In this document: in pieces, positions 1 to 9,663 of the stretch | Position numbering within the stretch: the first letter of the stretch is position 1 | Layout of the letters: the number at the start of each line of letters is the position of its first letter | Assembly (NCBI GenBank): GCA_009782555.1 | Contig: WRIV01000002.1 | Coordinates: 124,001 to 188,000 of the forward strand | Reading direction: 5' to 3' | DNA length: 64,000 nt | Source: Treponema sp. | Lineage (GTDB): Bacteria > Spirochaetota > Spirochaetia > Treponematales > Breznakiellaceae | The notes under the pieces: model-generated | Seen by the model: only the letters and a program-made list of their open reading frames with translations | The model's database searches: none | Told to the model about the DNA's origin: nothing | Position numbers and translations under genes: made by a program

Positions 1-45
1 ATGCTACCCTGTTTTGCCTTTTATGTGAAGAGTGAGTACAGGGCA

Positions 46-587
46 TTAAATCATGCCTTCGAACAAGTGTTCAAGCAATATCTTCAATCCTAACAGCACA
101 AGAACCGTGCCGCCGATAAATTCTGCCCTTGGTTTACATTTTTTTCCAAAAACATTCCCAATTTTTACCCCTATTATCGAGATGCAAAAAATTGTTAACC
201 CGATAATTATTACGGTAAAAAAAATATTAACTTCGAAAAAGGCAAATGTTACCCCGACTGCAAGGGCATCTATACTGCTGATATTGCCAACAGCAGTATC
301 CTGCCTAACTGAAAAGAATTTTCCTCCGTTTTTTTTCATCCTGAGAAAAACTTTCTTTTATCATTTTTCCGCCAATGAATCCAAGAAAGACAAAAGCTGT
401 CCAACAATCAAAATTCCTGATTCCATATGTAAAAAACGTCCCGGAAAATATCCAATAAAAGGCATTAATGCCTGAAAATCCAAAATAGATTCCGGGAATT
501 AAATATAAAAAAAATTACATTTTTTGCGGGCAAACCAAACATTATTGAAACAGCAAATGTGTCCATTGATAACCCAAGGACGATAAA
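46..587 (-). pseudogene. mntP: Broken mntP-like Mn2+ efflux pump
   Basis: Three successive minus-strand frames together resemble the MntP (DUF204) manganese exporter, a six-helix inner-membrane protein. The first piece, from about 587, reads IVLGLSMDTFAVS, the family's N-terminal Asp motif. The second piece, about 506-337, reads FLGFIGGKMIKES. The third, 339-46, reads SSIDALAVGVTFAF and ends in LKILLEHLF, the family's second Asp motif and C-terminus. The pieces join only if one base is removed or added at an A8/T8 run at 507-514 and another at 329-336. No ordinary start codon lies in frame ahead of the first piece, so the 5' end is damaged too. As written no full pump can be made. Sequencing error at homopolymers is an alternative to real decay. 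Base composition is AT-rich, like the next gene. Confidence 0.75.
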
Positions 588-669
588 ACAATTTCTGCCC
601 TCTTATTGGATAATTGCAACTTTTTCCCATAACCGGGGTCATATAGTTTTGGAGGATCTGCGGGGCAAC

Positions 670-1413
670 ATGCAAAACTATTTTTATAAAAAATTTGAGC
701 TTAGATATTTTGATATGAATAAACATGGAGTTGCTTCACCAACCACAATTTTGACATTATTGGAAGAAACGGCAGCAGAACACTCTTATAGTATTGATTA
801 TTGCTTATATAACCTCGAAAAAAAAAATATCGGCTGGGTATTAACTTCTGGAACGATTGATATGATCAGATATCCAAAATACAAGGAAACCATCTTAATA
901 AAAACATGGGTGTCGAAATTTACTTTGGTAAAAGGATATAGAGAAAATATAATTTTTGACGATTCTGGAGATATTATTGGGAGAGCAAGAGGCATATGGG
1001 TATTTTATGATATTGAGAAGAAAAAACCTGTTCCCATAATTGACGAAATAAAAACAAAGTGGGGCATTAATCCGGAAATATCCCGGGAAAATAATTTTGA
1101 AAAAATAAAGGTTTTAAATGATGAAAAACATCAGCTTGAATATGATATTTATAAGTCAGATGTGGATAATAATAAGCATGTAAATAATATCAGGTATTTT
1201 CACTGGTTAATTGAATCATTGCCGGATGAAATAATGGATAGTTATTTTTTAAAGGTAATAAACGCCAAATTTTTTTCCGAAGCGAATTTTGGCGAAAAAA
1301 TACGCATTTTCAATAAAAATGAAATGGAACAAAAAACATTTTTGCATACAATGCGAAGCAGTATTAATAACAGATTACTTGCGGCGGCACATACAACTTG
1401 GGGGAAAAAATAA
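670..1413 (+). CDS. Acyl-ACP thioesterase (FatA/FatB family)
   Basis: Predicted to hydrolyse acyl-acyl carrier protein and release free fatty acid in the cytoplasm. The protein of about 247 residues has the double hot-dog layout of bacterial FatA/FatB proteins. The N-terminal half opens with a family-like FELRYFDMNKHGVASP segment, then NIGWVLTSGTI and RYPKYKE. The C-terminal half carries DVDNNKHVNN, the family Asn-x-His catalytic motif (His about residue 170). The ATG at 670 was chosen because homology begins right there; a GGAGG lies at 651-655, a rather long 14 nt away. The open frame reaches back to 559 without family similarity. The gene is rich in A-runs and much more AT-rich than genes after 1563, as is the neighbouring mntP remnant, so both may have arrived together by transfer. 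Confidence 0.85.
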   Translation: MQNYFYKKFELRYFDMNKHGVASPTTILTLLEETAAEHSYSIDYCLYNLEKKNIGWVLTSGTIDMIRYPKYKETILIKTWVSKFTLVKGYRENIIFDDSGDIIGRARGIWVFYDIEKKKPVPIIDEIKTKWGINPEISRENNFEKIKVLNDEKHQLEYDIYKSDVDNNKHVNNIRYFHWLIESLPDEIMDSYFLKVINAKFFSEANFGEKIRIFNKNEMEQKTFLHTMRSSINNRLLAAAHTTWGKK

Positions 1414-1562
1414 ATTCATTCGGCACTTTCATACAGATGGGCCTTGGGCTGTGTTCGCCAAGATTTGATTATTATAATCATTTTGACAGCTAGCCGTACA
1501 TTATTCCATGATTTGAAACATTGCAAACAACCGCCGGAAAAAGCCGTTTTTTCGCCATGCCG

Positions 1563-4010
1563 TTAATCCGCATCGCTAAGGACCTCAAAACGGCGGCTGA
1601 TCCTGCTCCCCTTTCCATCCACCAGGGTAATAATATGAAAACCAGGACCGGGTCGGGCTTCCAGTTCGTGGAAAACAAAGGTTTCCCCCAGATAGGTATC
1701 GTCCAAATGCCAATAAATTGTCTCTCCTCCGTCCCGGTGGGCGGCCTGAAACACAACCCGCCCTTCTCTGCCGTCCAGTTCTCTGGGGATGTAAATTTTT
1801 CCATCCGGCTCGGGATTAAAGAGGGCCAAAGAAGGGATGGCTGATCCGTAACCATCAAGATCACCGGGCCCGGAACGGAGAGCCGGCAAGGGCTTGTAGT
1901 CCAGGTTCCAGCGCCGGACATACCATTCTTCCGCAGGAGGAAGGACAAACCACTTTTCCAGCCGAACCGGTTCCGATCCTGCTCCTGCCGTAACCCGCCG
2001 ATCCCCTGCCTGGTTAAGGGCCACGGTACGGCAGTAGGGACAGGGGCCGTGCCGGGGAGCTTCCCGGGGAATGAGAGAAACCGCTGTTTTTTCGCAGTCG
2101 ACTCCCGCGGGGAATCCCGAAGGGGCGCAGATTTCGATGGGGGTAAATTCCTCCGCATACTGAGGAAACCAGAAACGGGTCGAAGAGGCAAATATGGAAT
2201 CCAGGGCGGAAAATAAACTAAAGAGAACCGGGGCGGAAGTGGCGGTGCTGACCAGTTCAGCCCGGCCTTCTCCCGAAGCGTTTCCTATCCAAACCCCCGC
2301 TGTCCAGAGGGGAGTGGTTCCCACCGCCCAGGCATCGCGGTTTCCGTAGCTGGTTCCGGTCTTCCAGGCTATGCGCCTGGACCCTGCATATTCCTGCCAG
2401 TGGGCTTCTTCTCCCGGCCGGGTAACAAAGGTCAGCGCCTCCAGGGTGAGCCACGCCGCACCGGCGGAAAGTTCCTTTCTGCGGCGGCGGCGATCTCCAC
2501 CGGTACCTGCAAAAAAACGGGGAGGGAAAAAAGCTTCCCTGTTCGCGGGATCCGCAGAACGGGCAAGGCCCGCATAGAGGCCGGTAATTTCCCAGAGGGT
2601 TACCTCTGCACCGCCGAGGATCAGGGGAAGCCCGTAATCTTCCCCCCGGCGAAACAGCGTGGTAATGCCAAATCCCCTGAGCAAATCCGCAAAGCGTTCA
2701 ACCCCGTAGAGCCGCAAAGACCGGACCGCTGGAACATTAAGGGACCGGGCCAGGGCTTCGTCGGAACGGACAACTCCCAGATAAGTGCGGGAGTTGTTCT
2801 CCGGGCTGTAGCTCCCTACCCGGGTGGGAATGTCGCTGACCAGCGAAGAAGGAAGAATGTCTCCCGTATCCAGCATGGCTCCGTAAAGGAATGGTTTTAG
2901 GAGACTTCCGGAACTGCGGGGAGAAGCGGCGATGTCCACCGCCGGAGCATCGGCGGAAGGCACATTGCCAACATAAGCCAGGGCCTCTCCGTTCCCGGTA
3001 TCCAGGATGATGCAGGCGCCGGCGCTGATCCCCCTCTCGGCAAAATTAAGGGCCCAACGTTCAAGAATCGCCGATGCCCGCCGCTGAACTTCCCAATCTA
3101 TCGTTGTAACCAAGGAGAATGCCCTGTTGTACAAGGGATGATTCTTGTTTTCCGAGTTGAATTCTTTAACGCCTCCGGCCTCCATAACAATCCGAGCCAG
3201 AAGATGGGGTGCCAGGGAAGGCAGGGGAAGAGGCTCACCGGGAAGAGGCTCTGATCTGGCCAGAAGGAGGGTTTCTTCATCAAACAGCCCTCTGGCGTAA
3301 AGGCGGTCTAGCAAGGCATCCCTTTTTTCCCGCAACAGTTCCCGGTTCCGTCCGGGGTGAATCAGGCCGGGGCCGTTGGGTAGCACCGCCAGGGTTGCCG
3401 CTTCCGCCCAGGAAAGATCGGCGCTAGACCTGCCAAACCAGCGCCAGGAAGCGGCTTCGATCCCCACCACATTTGCCCCAAAGGGCGCATGGGCCCCATA
3501 TAGGCCGAGAATTTGATCCTTCGAAAAAGAAAACTCAAGTCTAAGGGCAAGGAAGGCTTCCAAAATTTTTTCCGCAATGCTGCGTTTCCGTCCGGATCGG
3601 GAAAGGCGGATCGTTTGCATGGTGATCGTCGATCCGCCGGAAACAATCCTGCCCGCCCGGATATTCTGAACAAAGGCTCGGCCAATGGAAAAAAAATCAA
3701 TCCCCACATGGTTTCTAAAACGCCGGTCTTCCGCCTCAATCAACGCTTCACCGAATTTTATATTTACCGGCTGTACCGTACTCCCTTCGGGAAAACGCCA
3801 TTGGCCGTCGTAGGCGACAATGGCACCCAGGAGCTTTCCGCTGCGGTCATAGAGCACCGGCGAATAGTACGAAGAAAAAAGCGGCCGCGGCAGAGAAAAG
3901 GCAAACAGAACAATAAAAACAAACAAACCACAAAGTACAAGGGGGCTTTTATCGTGCCTTAACGTAAAAAATTTACGCCGAATCCATTCAATCTTCCCCC
4001 GCTCCTGCAA
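1563..4010 (-). CDS. pbpC: Penicillin-binding protein 1C, bifunctional peptidoglycan synthase
   Basis: Class A PBP that polymerises glycan strands and cross-links peptides outside the inner membrane. One N-terminal membrane helix (about 23-40) anchors it. The GT51 domain has EDRRFRNHVGID at 94-105. The transpeptidase domain has Ser369-x-x-Lys372 (SLLK), SLN at 423-425 and KTG at 550-552. The end (about 640-815) is the PBP1C-specific C-terminal region. Length 815 suits PbpC. It follows yfhM directly: the TGA of yfhM is followed at once by TTG (4010-4008), which I take as the start, and both genes share one frame. No ATG in frame is available nearby; a G-rich stretch at the end of yfhM could serve as ribosome site. 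The yfhM-pbpC pairing is also known from E. coli and suggests a joint role in cell-wall repair and defence. Confidence 0.93.
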   Translation of the reverse strand: MQERGKIEWIRRKFFTLRHDKSPLVLCGLFVFIVLFAFSLPRPLFSSYYSPVLYDRSGKLLGAIVAYDGQWRFPEGSTVQPVNIKFGEALIEAEDRRFRNHVGIDFFSIGRAFVQNIRAGRIVSGGSTITMQTIRLSRSGRKRSIAEKILEAFLALRLEFSFSKDQILGLYGAHAPFGANVVGIEAASWRWFGRSSADLSWAEAATLAVLPNGPGLIHPGRNRELLREKRDALLDRLYARGLFDEETLLLARSEPLPGEPLPLPSLAPHLLARIVMEAGGVKEFNSENKNHPLYNRAFSLVTTIDWEVQRRASAILERWALNFAERGISAGACIILDTGNGEALAYVGNVPSADAPAVDIAASPRSSGSLLKPFLYGAMLDTGDILPSSLVSDIPTRVGSYSPENNSRTYLGVVRSDEALARSLNVPAVRSLRLYGVERFADLLRGFGITTLFRRGEDYGLPLILGGAEVTLWEITGLYAGLARSADPANREAFFPPRFFAGTGGDRRRRRKELSAGAAWLTLEALTFVTRPGEEAHWQEYAGSRRIAWKTGTSYGNRDAWAVGTTPLWTAGVWIGNASGEGRAELVSTATSAPVLFSLFSALDSIFASSTRFWFPQYAEEFTPIEICAPSGFPAGVDCEKTAVSLIPREAPRHGPCPYCRTVALNQAGDRRVTAGAGSEPVRLEKWFVLPPAEEWYVRRWNLDYKPLPALRSGPGDLDGYGSAIPSLALFNPEPDGKIYIPRELDGREGRVVFQAAHRDGGETIYWHLDDTYLGETFVFHELEARPGPGFHIITLVDGKGSRISRRFEVLSDAD

Positions 4011-7000
4011 TCACCGCACCCCCGGAATCAGGGCCGCCACGGATTCATCGTACATGGCATAGGCATGAATCGCCGGACGGAAGTAAGTTCCGCCGTAGGT
4101 GTTATTTATCCGGATGGAAACAATTTTTGAGGCGCCCGGTTCAAGGCCAAAGTAGGTCATAACCCGGTCGTCCCGGATGTCCTGGTAATCAAAAGATGAT
4201 GGGGATCGTCCCTCCGCTCCTATCCGGTCATTGACAATTTCCCAGGAAGCGGGGAGTTGGTGAACCAGGGCTATGTTTTCTACCTTAACTCGGCGGGTAT
4301 TGGTAACTGTAACCCGGATGGTCATGTCATTTCCGGGACTTAGGGCTGTGGGGTTAATGGCACCTGATTCGGTGCGGTACTCCACGGTCAGGCTAAGGCC
4401 GTTGGAAAGGGGCTGTTCTTTCCCTTCTTCAGGGAGTCCCCGGACGGCAATACGAGCATAGACCGGCGAGACCGAATTGTTTTTAACGGAAAAAACGCCG
4501 GATGTGCCGGAAGGGTTCCCCAGGGAAACCTGGGTTGTCTGGGAATTAAAGCTGACATTATTTTTCCCGTTCCCTGAGCCGAATGAATACTCCGCCCTTA
4601 GCTCTCCATTTCGGGATGATCCCTGACTGCCCTGCATATACAGCATGGCCGCCCTGAGGGCATTGGCAGTTTCCTGGGTGGAAAGCCAATCGCCGGACGA
4701 AAGGGTATTGGCCGCCTGTTCAAACAGGCTTTTTGCATCCGCTTCAGATCCCCCCAGCAGTACCAGGGTTTCCAGGATGATCGCCTTGTCCCGGAAGGCT
4801 GACCCAAAGGTTTGGCCGTACTCGCGGTACGGGGCGACCGTTATTCCCAGGCCGTTTGCCAGATTCCGGGCTGTGTCTCGCTGACCCGCATACCAGTAGG
4901 CCGCCGCCAGCCGCCACCGGGCCAGGGGATCAAGGCCCTGCCGTTCCCTTAGGCGGTTCATGGAACCAAGATCGGCATCTCCCGCCAGGGCCAGAGTATA
5001 GAGCCGATAGGCCTGCTCAGCCTGATTGCCATCCCTGGAAGCCCAAAGCACGGCCCTGTTTTTTTGGAAGTTGATAAAGCCATTGAGCAGTCCCTGGGGA
5101 ACGGTGTAACCGGAACGTTTTGCTTCTATAAGAAAATGACCCGCATAACTCGAAGCCCAGTCATCGGCGGATTCCCCGCCAGGCCAGTACGCAAAGCCGC
5201 CGTCTGGAACCTGGAAGGTTCCCAGTCGTTCGATGCCCGCCCGAACATTCGAGCGAATTTCGTTAACCCTAGCGGCGCTCATATCCAGCACCTTGTCCAG
5301 ATACAACTGGGGAAAGACCGTGCTGGTGGTTTGTTCAATGCAGCCATGAGGATAGTTGATAAGGTGATTGAGTCTGCCTTCCAGGTTGATGGGAGGAAGC
5401 CGGGACAATTCCAGCACCGCCTCATTGGTTCCGTTCATTCCCGGATAGGCAATAGTTCCCGTCCAGGTTTCATTGGGAGAAATAAGTTTAAGCTGGGCGG
5501 TAGTCACCGGAAGGGCGGTACTCCGCACTTCCAGGTCCGTAATATGCCGGGCGTTCTTGAGTGACGGAGAAGAGGCGGTGATGGTAAAACGGACTATACC
5601 CGGCGAATTGGGCGCTCTAATCGTAAAAGGGATTGTTTTTTCCCCCGCGGCGGTAAAAGAAACGCTTTGATTCCCCCGTCCCTGCAACACCGCTCCCTGG
5701 ACGGTCATGCTAACTTCCACATTCCGGGACCCCGGCTTGTACAGAGCCACCGACACGGGGATAATTGCCTCGTCTCCGGGGGAAATTACCCGCGGCAGGG
5801 TACCAAACACCATCAAATCCGACGAAACTTTTACCTGTTTTTCCGCCGTTCCATAGGCCCGGTTTGTTTTTCCGCCGCTCTCCGCGGAAGAAGAAGCGGC
5901 CAGGACCATGATCCGCAGGGCTCCGATATAGGGAGGCAGGGCAAATCGCTCGGTTTTCTTTTCACCCGCCTTTAACTCGTAGGGGCCGAAATAACGCACC
6001 ACGGGCTTAAACCGCTGGGTTTCCTTGTTTCCGTCGGCTAGTTCATCATCGCCGCCGCCTATGGCCAGGAGGGTCTCCAGCCGGCCCGAATAGGCCCCCA
6101 TAAAGTCGGCATAGTGATCCCAGGATTTCAGAAACGACGCTTCCTTTGCATAGAAGGTATTGCGGGGGTTGGGCAGGGAAAAACGGGTAAGGCCCAGGAG
6201 CCCTTCGTCTACCACCGCCACCGTATAGGTCATGGGCCTGCCGGAAGCTTCGCTGACGGTAAAGGACGCCTCCGCTTCAGGTTCCCAGTTTTCACCGGCG
6301 GTGATCACCGGAGTAAGCAGTGTTCTGGGATCCTCCACCATAATAGGAGTAACGCCGTAAAGCCGCAGGGGCAGATCGTTTTGGGTTTGAAGGTGGGGCT
6401 GTACCAGGGTTATATGCACATAAACATTTGGAACCATGGAAGCCTCGGCGGTAAACTCGTAACGGGTTAGAGTATCCTGACAGCGTATCCATTCCCGTTT
6501 GATCACATTACCGCCCTTTTCAATTACCACTAGGGCACCCGCTTCCTTGTTTGACGGAAAGCTGACACTTGCCTTTTCGCCGCTCCTGTATTGGGATTTA
6601 TCGGGGCTCAGGACCAGCATCGCCGCGGCACCCTGCCCTGCTCCCTCGGTGGCCCGGCCCGCCCAGCCCGGCCAGTCGATGTACACCACGCTGGATGCTG
6701 AGTGGCCGTCCTTGTCCCTTGCTACCACCATGTAGCGTCCCCAGTCGGGGTATTTAACCTGGAATTCCCAGTTTCCCCGGCCATTCTGGACGACGGCGGT
6801 GCCATTCATGATCGGCTTCCTTGATTGAATCGAAGCAAATTCGGCGGCTTCGTATTCTCCTTTTTCCCACCACCAGCGCCATTCAAGTTTGTAGAGGGCG
6901 CAGTCAAGTTCTATTCTTCCGTTTATGGGCTTTCCGTCCGGGTCAAGAAGGAGGATGTCCGCCTTGTGATTCACATCGGTCAGAAGCATATTCCTGGCAG

Positions 7001-9602
7001 CGTCTCCCTTGGGAAGCCTGAGCCCCACATAACGTTTATAGGGAGAAAATTCTTGAGTCATTTGTTCCGACGAAAAAGCGCCGGAAGGTTCAAAGACCCG
7101 GGTCATAAAACGGGCGTTGAGTTTTCCCGGGACGGCGCCCGGATCAAGGGCGAGACTAAAGCGGGCCCGCCCTTCGCCGTCCAGCCTTCCGTCCCAGACC
7201 CTTTGCCGTTCACCGGAAACGGCCCGGGACGGATCGGTAAAGCTATAGTCACCGTTGGCGGGAAACACTCCGGTTTTTTCGGTAAAGGTAACGGAAACAT
7301 CCGCATTAAGGTTAGGAGCGGGGGCGCCGTAGAGCCAGGCCGCCTCCAAACCAACGGATTGTTCTTTTTCGATATAGTTTCTGGAACCAAAGTCCAAATC
7401 TATTTTGAGCCGGTTGGGAATGACCGTTTCGATTTTCAGGTTTCGGGTAAAGGTGCTGCCTCCGACCTTGACTCGGGCGATCCAATCCCCCGTGGGAGCG
7501 TCAATGGAAGTGGAAGCGGCGATGGAATAAAAACCATCTACCGAAGAAGTAAAAGTTTTCTGTCCGCTGATCCTGCCCCGGGGATCTTCCAGTTCAAAGG
7601 ACACCGGATGATTAGCGGGAAGGGTTTTTTCCGGGTCAGAAAGGAGGAAGGTGAGAAAAATATCATCTCCGGGCCGCCACACACCCCGCTCGCCATAGAT
7701 AAGTCCCCGCAGGCCCGAGGCGGGTCTTCCCCCAGCTATGTCGAAGTGGCTTACCGTCAGCGCCTGACTTTCCCCGATTTTTAGCCATGACCGCCCGGGA
7801 CTGCCGGAGGCAAAGAGAAAGGCCGGAACATGGTTTCCCGGCGCGGGTATATTTCTGCCATTTACATCTCCTTCAACTGCGGCGCCGCTAAAGGAAGCAA
7901 TTCCCGATGAATCGGTCCTGATTTTATAGAGGGATCTTCCCTGAAAATTTAAAACCTCAATGGAGACGCCGTTTTCGGGCTGAGCGGTTTTTACATTGCT
8001 GGCTGACGCAATCCATGAACCGTCCAGACCCCGTTTTGCCATAAGGGCCAGATCCGAGACCAGTACATTACGGCCCACGATTACGTTGTGATCATAGTAG
8101 TTCAGGTAAAACGCCGGGTGGCAGGGATCCATCCGGTACCGGTACCAGTTATTATCATATCTTCCTTCCCAATAGTCCCAATAACTTTCTTCGGTGGAAC
8201 TGCCGGCGTCCGGAAAGAAATCGGGAGGAAATTCCAGGGTGGAAAAATCGGCATGTTCATCCCGGCATTCATACTTTGTGTGTCTGGGCCGGAAGGAAAG
8301 GCGGATGTGGAACATGCCGTCGGGATATTTTTTTGCAAGATCCGAAAGATCCAGCCCATGGCGTTTCCAGTTGTTCTTGTCCGATTCTTTCCACGAAAGG
8401 TCAAAGGACTTGGTCCAAACCGGCTCTCCTACCCGCTCCAGTTCCCTGATTCCCTCCAGAGAGTTTACCTGAAGAAACTGGATCATGTTGTCGCCGTGAA
8501 TTTTAAATGCCTCCACCAGAATACCCGAAAGATTTTTGGTTTCTATTACCATCTGGGAACCCTGGCTGGAAGGAAGGATCGTTCCTCTTCCGGCAAAACG
8601 GACTTCTGGGAGCTCCCATTTTCCGGGAACGGTGTACTGTACCTGCTGGACAAGGACATTGCCGTATGCATCGGGAAGATCCTGAATGATCAGAACGGCC
8701 CCTTCCGCGATGCCGCCGCTCTTGCCCTGTTCTCCGTAAATACGGACTATGTTTCCCTCCAGGGAATAGCGGACATCGGTATTTCCAGAAAGGCTTATAA
8801 ATCCCCGCAGATTTTGATTCGCCTGCAAAGATGCGGAAAAAGTTACTTCCAGTACACCATTAACAAAGCGGATCTCTACCACTTCAAAGACTCTGCCCGG
8901 AATAACAACCGGCACCGAGCCTTTGTCCTCAACACCGATGGGGTTCCCATCCCAGGCAAGTGTTACCGTCCGCTGTTTTTCGTCTTTGGAAACCGGATCA
9001 AAACTGAATCGGTGTTCATCGTTTTCGTGAGTCCAGGACACCTTGCCCAGTTCCCTAGCTTGAAGGGTTTTTTCGACCTTGGAATTACCGGCACTCATTT
9101 CGGTAATGAGCAGGCCCGAAACAAGAACCTTATCATCGGCGTTGATTCTAACCGGATCAAGAATCAGTTCCAGGGTTGGTACCGAGGTAGAGAAGGAAAA
9201 AGAAAAGGGCTTAAGTTCGGGGAGAATCAATTTAGTATCGATCTCAACCTCCGTTTGGGAAGGAAGCATGGTCAATGGGACAGGATTTACATAGGCGGTA
9301 TAGGTTGTTCCCGGTTTAAGGGGCTGGTCCGGAAAAAACTGAAGGGTATAGCTGTTTTCCCAAGAAACGGTTCCCTTCGTTGAAGGATCCAGGCGGAAGG
9401 TGTTTTGCGGTACGGAAACAGAGCTGTCGAAATCCCGGGTAAATTGAACGATTATGGGGCCGTGCCGGTCCACCACTCCGCCGGAAAAAGCGGCCACCAG
9501 TTCCGGGTTAGGGGGATCTGCAGAAATTTTTTTGCCGCAGGAAACAAGGCCGGCAAAAACAAACGCCGGCATTATCAGACAGAAAACACCCCTGATCTTC
9601 AT
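4011..9602 (-). CDS. yfhM: Bacterial alpha-2-macroglobulin lipoprotein
   Basis: Predicted periplasmic protease trap of the bacterial alpha-2-macroglobulin family. The N-terminus is a lipoprotein signal with a Cys in LVSCG; the following 1,800-odd residues hold the MG beta-sandwich domains (segments such as YGERGVWRPGDD, residues about 640-660), then the thioester motif HGCIEQ with Cys near residue 1421, then the helical thioester domain. CxEQ is intact, so the thioester can probably form. The longest open frame begins at 9623, but GGAGG sits just before the ATG at 9602, which starts a normal lipoprotein signal peptide, so 9602 is preferred. The gene is somewhat longer than the E. coli homologue of about 1650 residues. 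It lies between nudC (41-nt interval to the 9623 codon) and pbpC, all on the minus strand. Confidence 0.93.
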   Translation of the reverse strand: MKIRGVFCLIMPAFVFAGLVSCGKKISADPPNPELVAAFSGGVVDRHGPIIVQFTRDFDSSVSVPQNTFRLDPSTKGTVSWENSYTLQFFPDQPLKPGTTYTAYVNPVPLTMLPSQTEVEIDTKLILPELKPFSFSFSTSVPTLELILDPVRINADDKVLVSGLLITEMSAGNSKVEKTLQARELGKVSWTHENDEHRFSFDPVSKDEKQRTVTLAWDGNPIGVEDKGSVPVVIPGRVFEVVEIRFVNGVLEVTFSASLQANQNLRGFISLSGNTDVRYSLEGNIVRIYGEQGKSGGIAEGAVLIIQDLPDAYGNVLVQQVQYTVPGKWELPEVRFAGRGTILPSSQGSQMVIETKNLSGILVEAFKIHGDNMIQFLQVNSLEGIRELERVGEPVWTKSFDLSWKESDKNNWKRHGLDLSDLAKKYPDGMFHIRLSFRPRHTKYECRDEHADFSTLEFPPDFFPDAGSSTEESYWDYWEGRYDNNWYRYRMDPCHPAFYLNYYDHNVIVGRNVLVSDLALMAKRGLDGSWIASASNVKTAQPENGVSIEVLNFQGRSLYKIRTDSSGIASFSGAAVEGDVNGRNIPAPGNHVPAFLFASGSPGRSWLKIGESQALTVSHFDIAGGRPASGLRGLIYGERGVWRPGDDIFLTFLLSDPEKTLPANHPVSFELEDPRGRISGQKTFTSSVDGFYSIAASTSIDAPTGDWIARVKVGGSTFTRNLKIETVIPNRLKIDLDFGSRNYIEKEQSVGLEAAWLYGAPAPNLNADVSVTFTEKTGVFPANGDYSFTDPSRAVSGERQRVWDGRLDGEGRARFSLALDPGAVPGKLNARFMTRVFEPSGAFSSEQMTQEFSPYKRYVGLRLPKGDAARNMLLTDVNHKADILLLDPDGKPINGRIELDCALYKLEWRWWWEKGEYEAAEFASIQSRKPIMNGTAVVQNGRGNWEFQVKYPDWGRYMVVARDKDGHSASSVVYIDWPGWAGRATEGAGQGAAAMLVLSPDKSQYRSGEKASVSFPSNKEAGALVVIEKGGNVIKREWIRCQDTLTRYEFTAEASMVPNVYVHITLVQPHLQTQNDLPLRLYGVTPIMVEDPRTLLTPVITAGENWEPEAEASFTVSEASGRPMTYTVAVVDEGLLGLTRFSLPNPRNTFYAKEASFLKSWDHYADFMGAYSGRLETLLAIGGGDDELADGNKETQRFKPVVRYFGPYELKAGEKKTERFALPPYIGALRIMVLAASSSAESGGKTNRAYGTAEKQVKVSSDLMVFGTLPRVISPGDEAIIPVSVALYKPGSRNVEVSMTVQGAVLQGRGNQSVSFTAAGEKTIPFTIRAPNSPGIVRFTITASSPSLKNARHITDLEVRSTALPVTTAQLKLISPNETWTGTIAYPGMNGTNEAVLELSRLPPINLEGRLNHLINYPHGCIEQTTSTVFPQLYLDKVLDMSAARVNEIRSNVRAGIERLGTFQVPDGGFAYWPGGESADDWASSYAGHFLIEAKRSGYTVPQGLLNGFINFQKNRAVLWASRDGNQAEQAYRLYTLALAGDADLGSMNRLRERQGLDPLARWRLAAAYWYAGQRDTARNLANGLGITVAPYREYGQTFGSAFRDKAIILETLVLLGGSEADAKSLFEQAANTLSSGDWLSTQETANALRAAMLYMQGSQGSSRNGELRAEYSFGSGNGKNNVSFNSQTTQVSLGNPSGTSGVFSVKNNSVSPVYARIAVRGLPEEGKEQPLSNGLSLTVEYRTESGAINPTALSPGNDMTIRVTVTNTRRVKVENIALVHQLPASWEIVNDRIGAEGRSPSSFDYQDIRDDRVMTYFGLEPGASKIVSIRINNTYGGTYFRPAIHAYAMYDESVAALIPGVR

Positions 9603-9663
9603 AAGTCCTCCATGGTGAACCAAGCATACACCTATACCAGAAATTGTACCAGAGGAGCTTTTT

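Noticed and set aside
6825-7784. 319-codon plus-strand open frame opposite yfhM
   Set aside because: Gly/Lys/Phe-rich reading of the antisense strand; yfhM on the other strand is certain.
8088-9383. 431-codon plus-strand open frame opposite yfhM
   Set aside because: It mirrors the yfhM coding frame and has no ribosome site or family motifs.
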